Assembly (NCBI GenBank): GCA_018466975.1
Contig: CM031563.1
Span: 868,001 to 932,000, forward strand
DNA: 64,000 nt
Source of the DNA: Sparassis latifolia
Lineage: Eukaryota > Basidiomycota > Agaricomycetes > Polyporales > Sparassidaceae
Direction of reading: 5' to 3'
Below, in pieces: positions 23,877 through 35,814 of the stretch. The notes beneath the pieces are model-generated. The model worked only from the letters and a program-made list of their open reading frames with translations, was not told where the DNA came from and searched no databases. The stretch's first letter is position 1; each line of letters begins with the position of its first letter. A program made the position numbers and the translations under genes.

Positions 23877-24181
23877 AATTTGTGTCTTGCGTTGATGTAC
23901 ATAGTCTATAGTTTTGTCTAATGCTGTCGTACCTCACGCTTTCATCCCGATCATACACAAGGATATCTGAACGGTCAGATGGCTGATTTCATATTGTCCG
24001 CATCTAATGTTGGGCTAGTGCTACATATAGGGTCAGTATTCTGCCAGACCGTACATACTCGAAGTCGCTGTAGTGCCACTAGCAGCTGATACAGTATACT
24101 GTGAGATCGAATGAACAAAGACAGCGATTAGATGATACAGTATATCTGCGATTTTGAGGCATCAAAGACGGCGAGAGGACC
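23877..24181. other. Convergent 3' spacer, no gene seen
   Basis: About 305 bp between the ends of RPB3 and the mechanosensitive channel gene. AT-rich, with several short runs such as gatacagtatact that fit polyadenylation regions. No coding signal. Confidence 0.4.
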
Positions 24182-27100
24182 TTATGTCGGTTGCGCGGAG
24201 GGTGGCTTCAGCTCGATCTCCTCGGTACTTGTCTGGTGCTGGGGAGAGGGCATTATCAGGGGCGACGGCATCGTGACAGGCCTTTGTCGGAGGCTGCTCG
24301 CGGAGTCCTGCCGAGGGGCCCTCATTTGCAGCTGCACAGACAGTCAGTTCATAGCTCCAAGACGAAGGCAATCACAATGCTTACCTCTTCCGACTCGTCG
24401 AATATATCCTGCGAGTCGTCCACTGAGATACACACATACATTCAGCTTGTAACTTTCCAAAGAAAATGAAGAATAGACGCACACATGACGGCATTCTTGT
24501 CCGAGAACGCCCAGTTTGCCGTGGGGACACGCGACTCCTGCAGGCGGCCCACCGGCTGGTGTATACTCTCCTTCTTTCTATCCTCCCGTGCGACGTCTTC
24601 CCAGGGGACCTCGGTGTACCTCTCCGGCGCGGGAGTCGCGTCAGGATTGCCCTTCGGGCCGAATACCTTAGCCTGCTTCATTGCCGTTTTGAGAGCGCAT
24701 ATCCATTTGTTGCGTCGCTGGGCTGTCGTCAAGACGTTATGTGAATAAACGAACATGACGAGAGGGAGCTCTCTCACCCTGAAGAGCCGCTTGCTGCCAA
24801 TTGCTCTTGTACTTGATGTCGGCTTTGAGGGTCATCAACTCTTGACCAGGCATATCTGTGGGACCGACAGTCAATAACGTAGATGAACAGTTATCGTGGG
24901 GGAACGTACCGACTACCACGACATCAAACGAAGGGAGGAAGTTGCGCCTGTCGACCTTCAGGAACTCTATCATCAGTTCGCGCAGATGCTCGATCTGCTC
25001 AAATGTCGTCGAGTAGGCCTGAGCGCACGCAATCAGGACGTTGTGCATCATCACGGATTAACTTGGACGAAGGCGCTCACCACGTCGAATTCGAACGGCT
25101 CTGACATCTACTGGACAGATGAGAAAAGCCCACGATACGACACAAAACACGTACCTGCGGACTACGCCGCATATTCTCGATAAACTACGAAGACAGACGC
25201 GTAAGACTCCTATAGGCAGCTGTTTCTGTCCACGACATACATAGGTGTTCAGGATAGAGTTCGGCGCCTGCACCTGGCACGAGTTTCCGTCAAGGAACAC
25301 GGTGCTCAGGAGGCGGATCTCCTTCACGGTATACGTCTTCGTCTGGATCGTGACACGGTCCCCGACGTCGAACGGATGCTTCAGGAACAAAAAGATGATG
25401 CTCGTGAGCACCTCCACGACGCTCGAGCCGATCAGCCAGCTCAGGCCTGTACCACCAGTCAGCAGGGCCCACGCGCTGATGAGGTAGCGAACATACCAAG
25501 GATCATGGTGCCTGCACCGGTGATCAGGGTCGCAAGTTGCGCTTCCAGAGCGACGGCGATGACGACGATGACGACGATAACGTACACGCTCATGAGGATA
25601 TTGTCCAGGCGGCCGACGGCGCTGTCGAGGTCGTGCATCGAGTGCTCGAGCGAAAGCTGTTCGCGATGGCAGTCCCTGCCGATCCACATGAACAACGCTA
25701 AACGAATATAATAGAAGTGCGAGGTTAGTACGTACATGCAGGCCATCTCTAGCTCATCTCGTGTAGCATCGCCGTTCATGTCCTTGTCGAAGATCGCGAA
25801 CGCGGCATCGGCCTCGTCCGGGCTGCGGAAGAAGCGCGCGATGTCCTCTACGAGAAGTTCGTGCGCGCCAGGTCGCACAAAGGAGTAGTAGAGGCGGCGT
25901 GCAAGCTGAAGAAACATTCAGCCACTCAAGGACGGGCGCAACGGACGTGTGTGCCTCACCAAACGCGACTTGTTCGCGGACTCCAAGGCCGTCTGGACCA
26001 TCGCCTGAGGCGAATTTGGTTGCAACACGGAACTGTGATCGCCATGCATGAGCAGCTGCGGAACACATACGCCAGTCAAGCTCACCTGCCGGCAATTTCA
26101 GACGCTACGTTACCCAGGGCGGTTGTCGTAGTCGTTGCAGCGAAGCGCACACCCTTCAAAGCCTTCTTGATGAACTTCTTAGGGTGCATGGACGCCCGCT
26201 TGTCGGTGGGGCCGTCACGAAGTGTGTCGGACCGCCATGGTATGTCGCTAGAGTGCCGATAAAGAGTGACCAGCACTCGCACCGCGAACTTCTGGTCTGC
26301 AATGCGTTCTTCATGCGCCCAAGTAGTGCGCGGATAAGCTTCAAACGAGCATACAATCGCGACGTTGGCATACCAGCGTAAGACCGTTCATGGAACTTGC
26401 CCGCAATCCACTGTATGGCGAACTTTTCAAAAAGCAGTACCCCCGCGCAGACGTAGAACGCGAAAAGTAGCTTCGCGACAGTGTCGATAATTCTGACGTC
26501 GCTGGACGTTGCGGTAGATTCCTGCCGGGTGTTCACCAGCGGCTGGAAACTGATCCAGACTGCGAGCGTCCAAACAAACAGGGCGACGTATCTGTGGGGC
26601 GCGCGCGCCAGATTGTACGTATTCAGTACGTTAGGTGTACGTGAAGACGCGTTCGACAGACCTCTTGAGCGCGTAAAGCCACTCAATGTATCGCCGCGCT
26701 CCGACGACGACAATACCAACGGTATGACGCGCTACATGCGGCAGCAGCATGCTGTCACAATAAAGTTAGCACATCATACCACCTACGATCTGCTGATAGC
26801 GCATACGCTGTGGCTAGCGAGCCCCACCATCCTGTGACACGATACATTTAGCTAGGAGCACGAGAACACGTTACAGACTAAGAGCGCATACCACACCAGA
26901 CGATAGTAAGCCAGATGCTCCACCACATCAGCTTGACGCCCCAAATCTGCGAAGAAGGTAAGAAAAACTCACACAAGACAAGCATTGCTCCAAATTACCG
27001 TAGCATGGGGGTACTTCGTAAGACCGAGGATACCTGGAATCCACAGAAGACCAAGGACGGGAATGATAAAGACGATCCACCGCGTGACGATCGATGCGTT

Positions 27101-27661
27101 CAACAAGTAATTATACAGCTTAGAGAACTGGAGGAAGCCGAACCGTATTATTATTATGAGCACGCAGATCACGCGACGAGGCGCGATTCGAGAAGGGTAA
27201 CGCACGCCATTGTTGGGGACGTCGCCCTCCGCAAACGCAAGGTGCGCCTGGCTGGCGTGACGTGAGTCAAACTCGACGTAAGAGTGCTCGAGTTTCTTGA
27301 TGCCAGAGAGGATGTCCCAGCTGCCGCTGTGTCCGCGCGCAGGGTGGTGATAATCGGCACCCTCGCCGGCGCCGTGGGACGTGCCTTGATAAGGGTGGTG
27401 CCCGTGCCCGCGCGCCTGCTCTTCGTCGTACTGGCGCAACGCGCTGCTGAGCCCTGTATCGGAGTCCGATTGGGACACGGCGACCTTCTGCTTGGCGTTG
27501 GACTTGGATGGCGGGCTGGACCGGCCGTAGTCGTGTATGCGCACGGAATGCTGCGAGTGAGAGGGGAGAAGCGGATAGGACGCGGTCTGCAGGTCCTCGA
27601 AGGGCGGGGGGGACTTGATGTCGCGGTCTTCCGCTTGTCGGGGCGAGGGTTGTCCAGACAT
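24182..27661 (-). CDS. EF-hand MscS-type mechanosensitive ion channel (Msy1/Msy2 family)
   Basis: Membrane channel of the fungal Msy family; in fission yeast the relatives sit in the ER and control calcium during hypo-osmotic shock. The long cytosolic N-terminus starts MSGQPSPRQAEDRDIKSPP. Membrane segments follow (RWIVFIIPVLGLLWIPGILG and more upstream of 26000). One EF-hand has a complete loop, FDKDMNGDATRDE, near 25790-25760. The MscS core then reads SVYVIVVIVVIAVALEAQL, LSWLIGSSVVEVLTSIIFLF and LKHPFDVGDRVTIQTKTYTV, then QVQAPNSILNT. The C-terminal tail contains QDIFDESEE and, after a last intron, LQMRAPRQDSASSLRQRP, ending KPPSAQPT at TAA 24182-24184. Many short introns. Identity is secure; subcellular site is inferred. 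Confidence 0.9.
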
Positions 27662-28150
27662 CTATCTAAAGAATTTGCAAGACCCGTCTATCAGATTGTA
27701 AAGACTGGAGAAAGTTAGCGTTCTATCTAGCGAGGGCTGCAAGGACGCGCAAAGGGGACGATACAGCAGCGCATGTGGGGGAAATATTAAGGACGACGAG
27801 GCGGGGCACGGAATGGTATTTGGCAGAGAAGGGGACAAAGAGCGCGAGCATGGAACGCAGAAACGTGACCGACGCGATCGAGTCGATTTCCTTTTCCGGC
27901 GGTGAGTGCGCCACCTCAAAATCGTTTCGTAGAGACGAGGGTCCACAGTTGACAGCTTGTACCTGGCGTGTCTCCACTCCGAGCATGAAAAATATTTCCC
28001 CCCTTCTACCGCTCGATCCATTGCAGCACCCTAATTACTCACGTAACCATTATGGCGTACACCGTTCTAATCTGCCTCCACTGACCAAATCCAATCCATA
28101 CAAATAAGCACCCGAGGTGGATATTCTCCCAACACGCACCGCACTCCATG
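27662..28150. other. Promoter of the channel gene and 3' flank of TLG2
   Basis: About 490 bp upstream of the channel start and downstream of the TLG2 stop; both genes are on the minus strand. Open frames on both strands show no family similarity. No clear TATA box was seen. Confidence 0.4.
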
Positions 28151-29620
28151 TCATCTAAATGGCCATCGTGGCAACGTCCCCGCCGTGGTCTCTAGCACCG
28201 ACGCGCTATTTGGTATCTCCATGAAAGGCTCCCCACCTGGGAGGTCAGGAGGTGATGGTGATGGCATCACATGCCGCCGTGGCTTGAATATGAGCACGAC
28301 GATCAGCCCGAAGATGATCAGCAGGAGGAGGAATATGCAGCTTCTCCTCCCAGTGTTCTTCTGGTACCTGTAAGTCGAACCAGGCGTCAGTTCTCGCAGA
28401 TCCAGAGAAGGAGGGGAAGCACTTACTTCGTCGCCACGGTTAATTCCTTTACAGCCTCCTCCATCTGCGCCGCCGTCTGTTCAATGTTGTATTCAACGCT
28501 GTCCAGCAGTGTGCCCTGGTCGATAACCAGCACCGACAGGTCCTTGAACAGTTCCGCCAACTGCGATATCGACTTGGCAATCTCGGTCAGCTCGCGGTCG
28601 CGCGTGCGCAGATCGAGGTCAGTCGTCATCACTTCCTGCGCGATGGCGTTGCTTCGCGACTAGCATCGGGGGATGGGGAATTAGCACATGCACGCAATGC
28701 TATTCGACACAGATGACACACCGCAGTGGCCGCCTCCACATCTTCGTCCACAGCGTGCAGGCCTTCTGACCCTTTTAGGGAGATGGTGCCCGATGCGAGC
28801 AGCAGATCCTGGTTCTTGATAGCGTGCCCTTGCAGTTCTGTCGACCACGGGGTAAGCGGCTGACGCACAGTGCGATCGATAACACTCACTCTCCAAGTAC
28901 ACGCGCTGCTTCTTCCGGAAGGTGGCACTCAGCTCCTGCACCTTGGCAGCGAGACCGCGCTGCACGTTCTTCGAGGCGCGGTCCTCGTGGCGGGAAGGGG
29001 GAAAAGAGTGTGCCGCGTTGGGACCGATTCGCTGAATGAGAGCGTGACACTGGCGGAAGTCCTGTTCCGGAAGGGGAAAGGTGAACACGCGTCAGTGTAG
29101 ACAACTCAGCGCAGTACTCGTGTTATGTCAGTCGTCATGGCCTCTATCTCCCTCTCCTCTGCGCTTCGGTCCGAAAAGCCCGGGAGGACATGCTTTGCAT
29201 GCAGCTTGTCCAGAGCAGCGACTGGGTGGCGGTGAGACGGGGGGGAGCGGAAGGGATAAGGATCGCACAATTGACATACTTTTAGCCTGGGTGCCTGCGA
29301 GAATCTCCTCCACCTGGTCGGCGATATCGACCCTATGCGAGAATCGATGGATAATGAGAGGTTGTCTCCGGCTAAAAAGGTGCGGAGAAGCGGAAGAACA
29401 GGACGTACCACCTGGGCGGCAGGTCCGCGTCAATGGCTATGTGACCGGGCTCATGATTGATGAGACCCTCCTGCTCGTCAGAATCGAGGGAAGCGTCTGT
29501 GTAGTGTGTGACGACGCGTGAGCGGCGGAAGCGGGAGGAGCCAGCGCGAGAGTCGCGGTAGGAGATGAAGAGCAGAGTCCGTGAGCGCGTCGTTGGATTC
29601 GATGAGGAGCCTGAAGACAT
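28151..29620 (-). CDS. TLG2: TLG2/syntaxin-16-type t-SNARE
   Basis: Qa-SNARE of the trans-Golgi and endosome. The start MSSGSSSNPTTRSRTLLFIS is typical of Tlg2. The N-terminal helical (Habc) region includes WVDIADQVEEILAGTQAKI-type text and DFRQCHALIQRIGPNAAHSF. The SNARE motif reads RDRELTEIAKSISQLAELFK, then DLSVLVIDQGTLLDSVEYNI, with Gln at the central layer. It is followed by EQTAAQMEEAVKELTVATKY and the membrane anchor CIFLLLLIIFGLIVVLIF. A short tail after the anchor (KPRRHVMPSPSPPDLPGG...) is normal for syntaxin-16 relatives. The stop is TGA at 28151-28153. Several short introns. Expected partners are Vps45, Tlg1, Vti1 and Snc proteins. Confidence 0.93.
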
Positions 29621-30323
29621 TGGCGTGCAGCCGCGGTGGCTGCGGTGGGTGTGATGGGTGCCGTTGTTTGTTTGGGTGCGGCAGGGCCGGCATTACGGAA
29701 TTTATCAGATAAGATTAGATTGGGTTTGCACAGCCTCCCTCATGCATCTCGGCGTCGGACTCGGACTGTGCTGCTCGTGACGGAACCGGACCTGCGTGCC
29801 ATATGCGCAGCCCTACCACTGCTGCGTGGACGCTGGGCGCTGGGAGGCAAAGGCATGGACGTCGCTCGGGTCGATGGCTGGGAGCAGACAGTGGGAGTCG
29901 TGGCAGGCTGTGGTGTCTCGTCGTGGTTCTTCCTGTGCTATATCGTCTCGAATCAACGTCGAATCGGCTCACCGTGCGCTGGAACAGCTGCGCCAGATTG
30001 TTATCGATCTAGTCCGGATCAGCGTTATTCTCTGCGACCGTCTTGTGACTGGCGTTGAATCGTTTGCTGGGCCGACCTCGTCTCGATGTTGGTTGTCCGG
30101 ATCGCTATAAAGGGCTCTCCTCCTGTACCTGCATGACCAATTCCCCGCCCCTGTTTCCGCCGCCTTTTAACGTTGCCTCTACTAGCTCCTTCCGCCCGCT
30201 GCTCTTCCATCCTCTCCGTTCCGAGTCTATAAACATCTGCCCTCCGTTCCGAGTCGGTCCATATCCGTCGTTCCTCCCTGCTGATCGCTGACACCCGCTG
30301 TCTTTAGCATCCGCCACGTCGAG
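29621..30323. promoter_or_regulatory. Divergent promoter region, TLG2 and the small Cys-rich gene
   Basis: About 700 bp between two divergent start codons. No gene is visible inside. The part near 30120-30300 is strongly pyrimidine-rich on the plus strand (cctcctgtacctgc, ccgcccctgtttccgccg), as is common in fungal promoters and 5' UTRs, just upstream of the Cys-rich gene. Confidence 0.45.
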
Positions 30324-30809
30324 ATGTGCAACCTGACAACGTGCGTATTTGTCTGTTTCTTTCCGACGCGCTGGCTTACCCGGGTTTGGACAGCGAAGGC
30401 ACAAAGTATGGTGGATGCGGGGTAAGCGCGCGCACTAGCCGCTTCTCTCATCAACATCGCTTACTGACGTCATCCTGCCCACCTGCAGCACTACATTATC
30501 GTGAGCACGCTCTCCCCGTCTCCTCTGTATTCGTTCGCTTACGCCCAGCAGACGGTGAAAACGGGCAAGATTGACTGCAACAACCCCTATTGCGTCCATT
30601 CCCAGCGGCACCGCACCCCCTGCCACAACTGCGCATGCGAAAAGGTCCGTTTGTATGTTCCCTCTCGTGTCATCGCCCTCCTCACCGCGTTTCTGCAGTT
30701 CTACGGCCCCGACGCTTCTGAGACCGTCACTTCCTTCAGCAGGGACTACTGCCCCGAGTGCAGGCCCTGGTACAAGGGTGCCACCACCGCAGGCGGCGTG
30801 CGCGGATAG
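30324..30809 (+). CDS. Small cysteine-rich cytosolic protein with a 12-nt exon
   Basis: Five exons give a protein of about 86 residues: MCNLTTEGTKYGGCGHYIIT, then VKTGKIDCNNPYCVHSQRH, RTPCHNCACEKFYGPDASE and a last part with DYCPECRPWYKG. Exons are 30324-30340, 30394-30421, 30489-30500 (12 nt, encoding HYII), 30552 to about 30642, and about 30700-30809. Nine cysteines and several histidines are spaced in CxxC-like pairs (PYCVH, CHNCAC, YCPEC), which suggests metal binding. There is no signal peptide, so it is not a typical secreted effector. I believe similar small proteins occur across Agaricomycetes but know no function. All splice sites are GT..AG and all phases agree. Confidence 0.75.
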
Positions 30810-31046
30810 CGCTGGCACCTCACCCATCCCATGCCTATTCTAATACCGCCTATTTCTCACTTATTCTTCTCTCATCTTCGTAATGCTGTATCGTCGCTGT
30901 CCATCTGTCGCTGTCAGCATTCGCATACTCACGCGCATCCTATTTATCTATCCCATACTGTGTACCACATTAGTATGTATAATCACGATACAAACAATAC
31001 AGCAAGGTTGAATACAGACAGCTACAACACACTGCCACCATCGCGA

Positions 31047-33076
31047 CTACCATTTCACCGCGAGTCCGACTACCTCGCTCTCGACAGCGCGGTACTGAGT
31101 CCGGAAGAGATTTCGTCGCCGCATTTCTGCCTTCTCGTCCAACCTGTCCTTCCATCGCATCTTCGGCCGGACGATCGTCGTTGGCTTGCACACGTCAAAC
31201 AGTACGTCCTCGGCCAGACGATCTGCTCTTCTCCGTACCTGCTTGCCTTCTTCCACATCCACATCCACACACTCAGGCGTGGGCGATGGCGGCGGAGTCG
31301 GCAACCCGTGCCAGTACGCTTCCTCAACCTTCTTCGTCCACTCTCGATCGCCCCACTTCGCGTCAGATCCTCGCGCGAGGCCATCTTCCTCGACTTTCAC
31401 GCCGTCGCCTTCCCAGTCCCTCTCGAAGCCCTCCGCATCCTTCTTCGGTGACAGCACCGCCGGCTTGAGCTGCCCACCGCCGTTCACGCAGCCGCCGGGG
31501 CACGCCATGACCTCCACATAGTCGTATCCACGCTCCTCGTGCGCCTCGCCACCCGCCTTCCGCGCGCGCCCGCGCCCTCGCAGAGCCGTGCGTCCAGCGG
31601 CGCCCCGCCCGACCTGGACGCCCGCCTCGCGCCCGACCTTGCGCACGACGTTCTGCAGGTTCCGGAAGCCGTAGCACTTCGCGCCCCGGAACACGACCGC
31701 GCCGCTCGCGCGGTCCGTCAGCGTGTGCTCCTCGTAGTCCGCGCTGCGAATCGCGCGCACAGAGAGCTCAAGTGGGGACGCGGACGTTGCGGAGATCGTG
31801 GAGATCAGAGATTGTAGGTACGAGCCCGAACTCGTTCCCGGGTGCATGATCAGTTCGGGGATGTCGAGCTCTCTCGCGATGTCATACCCGACATCGTCGC
31901 CGATCCCGTTACTGGGAGTATATTCGCCCGCGACAGGTGTTGCAAGGTCCCATCCCTTGTCGCGCATCAGCTGCGCAAGCTCACCTGTTGTAAGCACGCA
32001 GTCGACGTCCCGCGTCGCATAGACGTCGTTGTAAAAATCCTGGCGCGACGCCTCGAGCTTCTTGTCGTAGCACGGCATAACCGTGACATGGTATATCTGT
32101 GACGGACTGCAACAGAGCACAGGCGCATGTGTAAGCCGACCGACGTATCGAAGGAAGGACGCGCACACTTTTCCCCACTTGGGGCCCAACCACTCCTTCA
32201 CAAGCGTGCCCATCACCTGCTGCGGGCTCTTCGTGCGACTGATGAACGGCAGCATTTCCCCGTGCGTCTTCTCCGCGTAGCACACCCACCCCGGACACGC
32301 ACTCGCCAGCATCGGCAACGGGAGTGCGCCCTCCGCACCCTGCTTCCGCTCCGCGAACTCCCGCGCGTGCTCGAGCAGCGAGACGTGCCGCGCGAACGTC
32401 GTGTCGTACACATGCTCGAACCCGAGGACCTGCGTGCAGAACGCGCGGACGCGGCGGAGGACGTACGAGAGGTCCACCGGGCGCGCGCTGCTCGAGGAGA
32501 GCGAGGCCGCGAGAGACGCGAGGCTCTGCGGTGCGATCGACAGCACGGGCACCTTGTGCCCGGGGGACGTCGGCGGCGCGTTGCCCGCGAGGAAGTTCAG
32601 CACTTCCGTGTGCGACTGCAGCGTGATCAGCACGGATTCTGCTGAGGTGATGCACCCGCTGACCGTGCGAGCCGCGCGTCAAGCCCACTGCCGTCGAAGG
32701 AGGATGTGGGACGGAACGCACCTGCACGCGAGGCAGTCGTTCAGGCTGACCTCGGCGGTTTGGAGTTTGTTCCCCGCGCTTGTCGAGTCGTGTGCTGAGA
32801 CCTCGTAGTACGCCCCGCTGGAATCGATCTGAATCTGGGTCTGTAATCCGGTTGTCGATGAGTCAACTATGCGGACTTCGCGGGAACAGGACACGCACGG
32901 ACGCTGCAGCGTGCTCCGGTGGGGCGACTTTGTTGGTTTGCTCGACCGGCTTGATACATGCTTGCGATGGGGTGATGAAGTCGTTGAGATCCGTCAAGGT
33001 CTGTTTCAAGAAAATCAAGATGCTACGGTCAGTGCTCTCTGCACAGCCAACGCACCAGCGCCCCAGAGAAAGCCAT
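31047..33076 (-). CDS. NAR1: Cytosolic Fe-S assembly factor NAR1 (hydrogenase-like)
   Basis: Component of the cytosolic iron-sulfur assembly (CIA) machinery, related to [FeFe] hydrogenases but not hydrogen-producing. The start MAFSGAL is spliced to TLTDLNDFITPSQACIKPVE (first cluster Cys). A 58-nt intron then leads to TQIQIDSSGAYYEVSAHDS, and EVSLNDCLACR is spliced to the next Cys. The hydrogenase-like core has LASACPGWVCYAEKTHGEML, TVMPCYDKKLEASRQDF and VMACPGGCVNGGGQL, supplying the Cys ligands of the second cluster. An in-frame intron lies at about 32108-32168. The exon is very GC-rich, which explains long open frames in other readings. The C-terminus reads FRTQYRAVESEVVGLAVKW. Confidence 0.93.
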
Positions 33077-34944
33077 GACAGTTGTCAGTGAAAGAAACAG
33101 TGAAGGAAGCGGTAAGAAACAAGTCCGAGGGAAAGTAATAACTTTCCCCAGCCCGGGAAACTCGGGGCAACCCACCTTACATCATCACCGATCACATCTG
33201 AATCAGGGAATTTTTCAACGGCTATCACGGTGGCTCTCGACGAACGACAAAACTCCTCTGGTTTGCAGGCAACTCCATACCAGTACTGATTACTTGTGCC
33301 GTTATGGTACCGCCGAGCCTGACCAATGTTCGTGGACCAGCAAAGACCTAGGCAAGGCAGTTCACGGCAGTTCACGATGTTTTTTCTTTCCCAAGGGTCT
33401 TTGGCATGGTGCGCAAAGACAGTCGAGACTCAGGGAACTTGCCAACTTCGCTATGGTACGAGTCAAATTGAATCACAAGTGGTGTATACTGGTGGCTTGA
33501 AGCCCCGAAGGAGGGGCGGGCAGCAGGGAAGAGTGCCGCCCTTGGTAAGCGAACATTAATATTCTCACCTGGAACTCGTCGGATCATTGACACAGTGCTT
33601 GATCGTGACAGGTAAAGCGAATTGCACTCTAGCCTGCGTACGCAAGCTGCGAAGTCTCCGAAGGCGTGTCGCTGGGTTGCTACTGGCAGAGGTGCTAACA
33701 GCATTCGGATCTTCGTCGAGCTCGGGGTTTCGGGCATACCAAGGTGAAGTATTCCAGAGTGACAGTGTCTGGCCAGGCTACTCACATGTAAATTAGAGGC
33801 AACCCTGCAGATACTACACATAAACCCAGTTAGCTGGTGGACATTCATGTTGCTTTGAGAAGTCAGTTTTTCCCTTTCTGACGCATCTGTTGCGTTGTGT
33901 GCATGACCTCTGAAGAAGACTTGATGACCAGATGCAGACTGAGGTGAGCATATTCTCATATGTCTCTTTATGTTGTATTACAGCACTTGTAGATACAAGA
34001 AATGGTTCAGCAAGCTTCCTCTGCAACTTGCCTCTATGTTAATTCTTAGAATTGGATTTGCAAGAATCGATGTCTTGTCCAGATTGGCTGTGCTAAGAAT
34101 ACACTCCCTGTGAGTAGCACATGATTGTGACGGTGTTATTTCACTCAGCTTATATGTGTCTGAAAAGCTGGGCACAATATGAAGAGGTGCCATGGCCATC
34201 AAAAACACCGCTGTGCAGGGAAAGTTGTTTTCCACCGGAAGAAATCAGAGCAGATTGTGCTGCAGTACCTGGAGGAAATGTATAATCTATATAATGCATT
34301 TCCTGCAGCATTTCAGTGCACATGGCAAATTGTACAATTCATATGGTGTGCATGTTCCTAGATCAGATCAATAATGCCATGTTTATCGGGCAGAGCTTCA
34401 AAGACAGGGAGAGTCAATATGCACAGGATAACTTTCCTGAGTGGTACTTTTCCCTGATCTCATTGAGAAGTACAATTCAGGTGAATCTGTCCTCAACAAG
34501 CATCTAGAGCATCTAGGTGCATAGCTTAGTGGCATAAGCATCACATCACTTTCAGCTACGACTGCAAGGGTGAGACAGACAACTGGTGAGGGCAATGGTG
34601 AGTTTTATGGGAATATATGCATTTTTGTAACAGAAGGTTGTAGAGAGAAGATCATCTCAGTTTTCCACAGTATTCTAAGCAACCCCATAGACATGAAGGT
34701 GAGCAGGTATTCAGTTATGCAGTGGTGTACCTTTCTCTCAGGATTACTCTGCATATTCTCTCACCCTTGCTAGCTATCACTTAAAAGTGTATTATCATGT
34801 ATGCAATGCACAGATTACATTCATGCTGCAGATCCCAAGTGTAATATCCAGCAATGTCCGATTTGGCGAAAGTGGCAGGCTGTGGGTATTGGTACATGCA
34901 TAATTTACAAGAGAAGGGTTTACAACAACATCGAGGACTTCGTC
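33077..34944. other. AT-rich spacer without a recognisable gene
   Basis: About 1.9 kb. From 33077 to about 33840 base composition is like the rest of the window; a minus-strand frame at 33372-33959 has no recognisable domain and looks chance. From about 33840 to 34940 the sequence is clearly more AT-rich than its surroundings. It contains fragments with coding-like texture (minus strand 33978-34235) but many stops. This may be a decayed mobile element or an old insertion. I saw no terminal repeats, reverse transcriptase or transposase motif. Confidence 0.4.
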
Positions 34945-35187
34945 AGTACACTGGGAGAATAAGAGTACAACAATGACGGATCGTAACAAGAATATTGGAA
35001 GATGGCCGTGTGAGCACCAGCAAGCACCTATAAGACACTAGTGAGGACATTGTTCAACCAACGTGAGTACACCGCGAGAATAAGAGTACAACAATGTCAG
35101 ATCATAACAAGAATATTGGAAGATTGCCGTGTGAGCATCAGCAAGCACCTATAAGACACTAGTGAGAACATTGTCGTTCAACCAACG
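34945..35187. repeat. Two diverged ~120-bp tandem copies
   Basis: Copy 1 at 34945-35063 and copy 2 at 35066-35187. Both run from agtacac.g.gagaataagag through aacaagaatattggaaga and agcaagcacctataagacac to caaccaacg. They differ by scattered substitutions and a 3-bp indel in the ttgt(cgt)tcaacc part. The pair lies at the end of the AT-rich block and stops 21 bp before the stop codon of the next gene, so the second copy probably forms part of its 3' UTR. Confidence 0.85.
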
Positions 35188-35208
35188 GAATCATAAAAAC
35201 TCACAGTT

Positions 35209-35814
35209 CTACGCAGGCTTTCGATTCAACTTGCGGATTCCTCGCCAAAAGCTTTTGTACACGCCTGCACCCTTCCGCACAGAAGGTTGGAAGGTATTGA
35301 CATACACGTCGTGATAGCTCCGAAAGACACATCGCGACTCTCCAGACTCGTCGCGCTCCCAGTCCATCAGCGTCGCCCAAACACAGTGCCACTGATTGTC
35401 CTCTGCAAACCTGAGGGCAAGTGCTGAGTGCTGCTGGTCCCACTGGCTTTCCCTTTCCCCAAGTTGGAATGCTTTGTCCACCATCGTGATGACTGTGGCA
35501 TTGGTCAACGTGAGGTTCACGTCGCATCGACCGTCCGCTGGGTTGAGGATAGGCTCAAGCCCGGAATCCATCTCGAGATCCTTTGGAAGACCACGATGTA
35601 CCGGATTATAGCCATCGACGAGGATCTGGTATACAGTGTTGTCGGTGAAGTGGAGGGTGACGCTGGGATGGTTTCGAGAACGTTGGACATGTTTCAGAAC
35701 TTTTCCGACCAACTCGGAAGGGTTCACGCCAATTTCGCGAGGCTTGGGTATGTTCTGAGTGGTAGTATGTCGCTGATTAGGCATTGAGGAAGTAGCAGAA
35801 GTGCTGAAAGACAT
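35209..35814 (-). CDS. Hypothetical intronless 201-residue protein
   Basis: One exon starting MSFSTSATSSMPNQRHTTTQ and ending WRGIRKLNRKPA at TAG 35209-35211. The body has the texture of a folded domain: VLKHVQRSRNHPSVTLHFTD, NTVYQILVDGYNPVHRGLPK, GRCDVNLTLTNATVITMVDK, then WHCVWATLMDWERDE and VFRSYHDVYVNTFQP. Alternating strand-like segments suggest a small beta-rich fold. There is no signal peptide or membrane segment, and the C-terminus is basic. I do not recognise the family. Lack of introns is unusual in this window and may point to a young or retroposed gene. Confidence 0.72.
   Translation of the reverse strand: MSFSTSATSSMPNQRHTTTQNIPKPREIGVNPSELVGKVLKHVQRSRNHPSVTLHFTDNTVYQILVDGYNPVHRGLPKDLEMDSGLEPILNPADGRCDVNLTLTNATVITMVDKAFQLGERESQWDQQHSALALRFAEDNQWHCVWATLMDWERDESGESRCVFRSYHDVYVNTFQPSVRKGAGVYKSFWRGIRKLNRKPA

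Noticed and set aside
31070..32645. Long open frames on both strands across NAR1
   Set aside because: The exon is very GC-rich, which suppresses stops in other frames; only the NAR1 frame has family motifs.
33372..33959. Minus-strand 195-codon frame as a gene
   Set aside because: No domain, Cys/His/Ser composition typical of chance reading, and no supporting start or splice context.
34179..34773. Short plus-strand frames as remains of a named transposon
   Set aside because: No transposase, reverse transcriptase or terminal-repeat signal; AT-richness alone is not enough to name an element.
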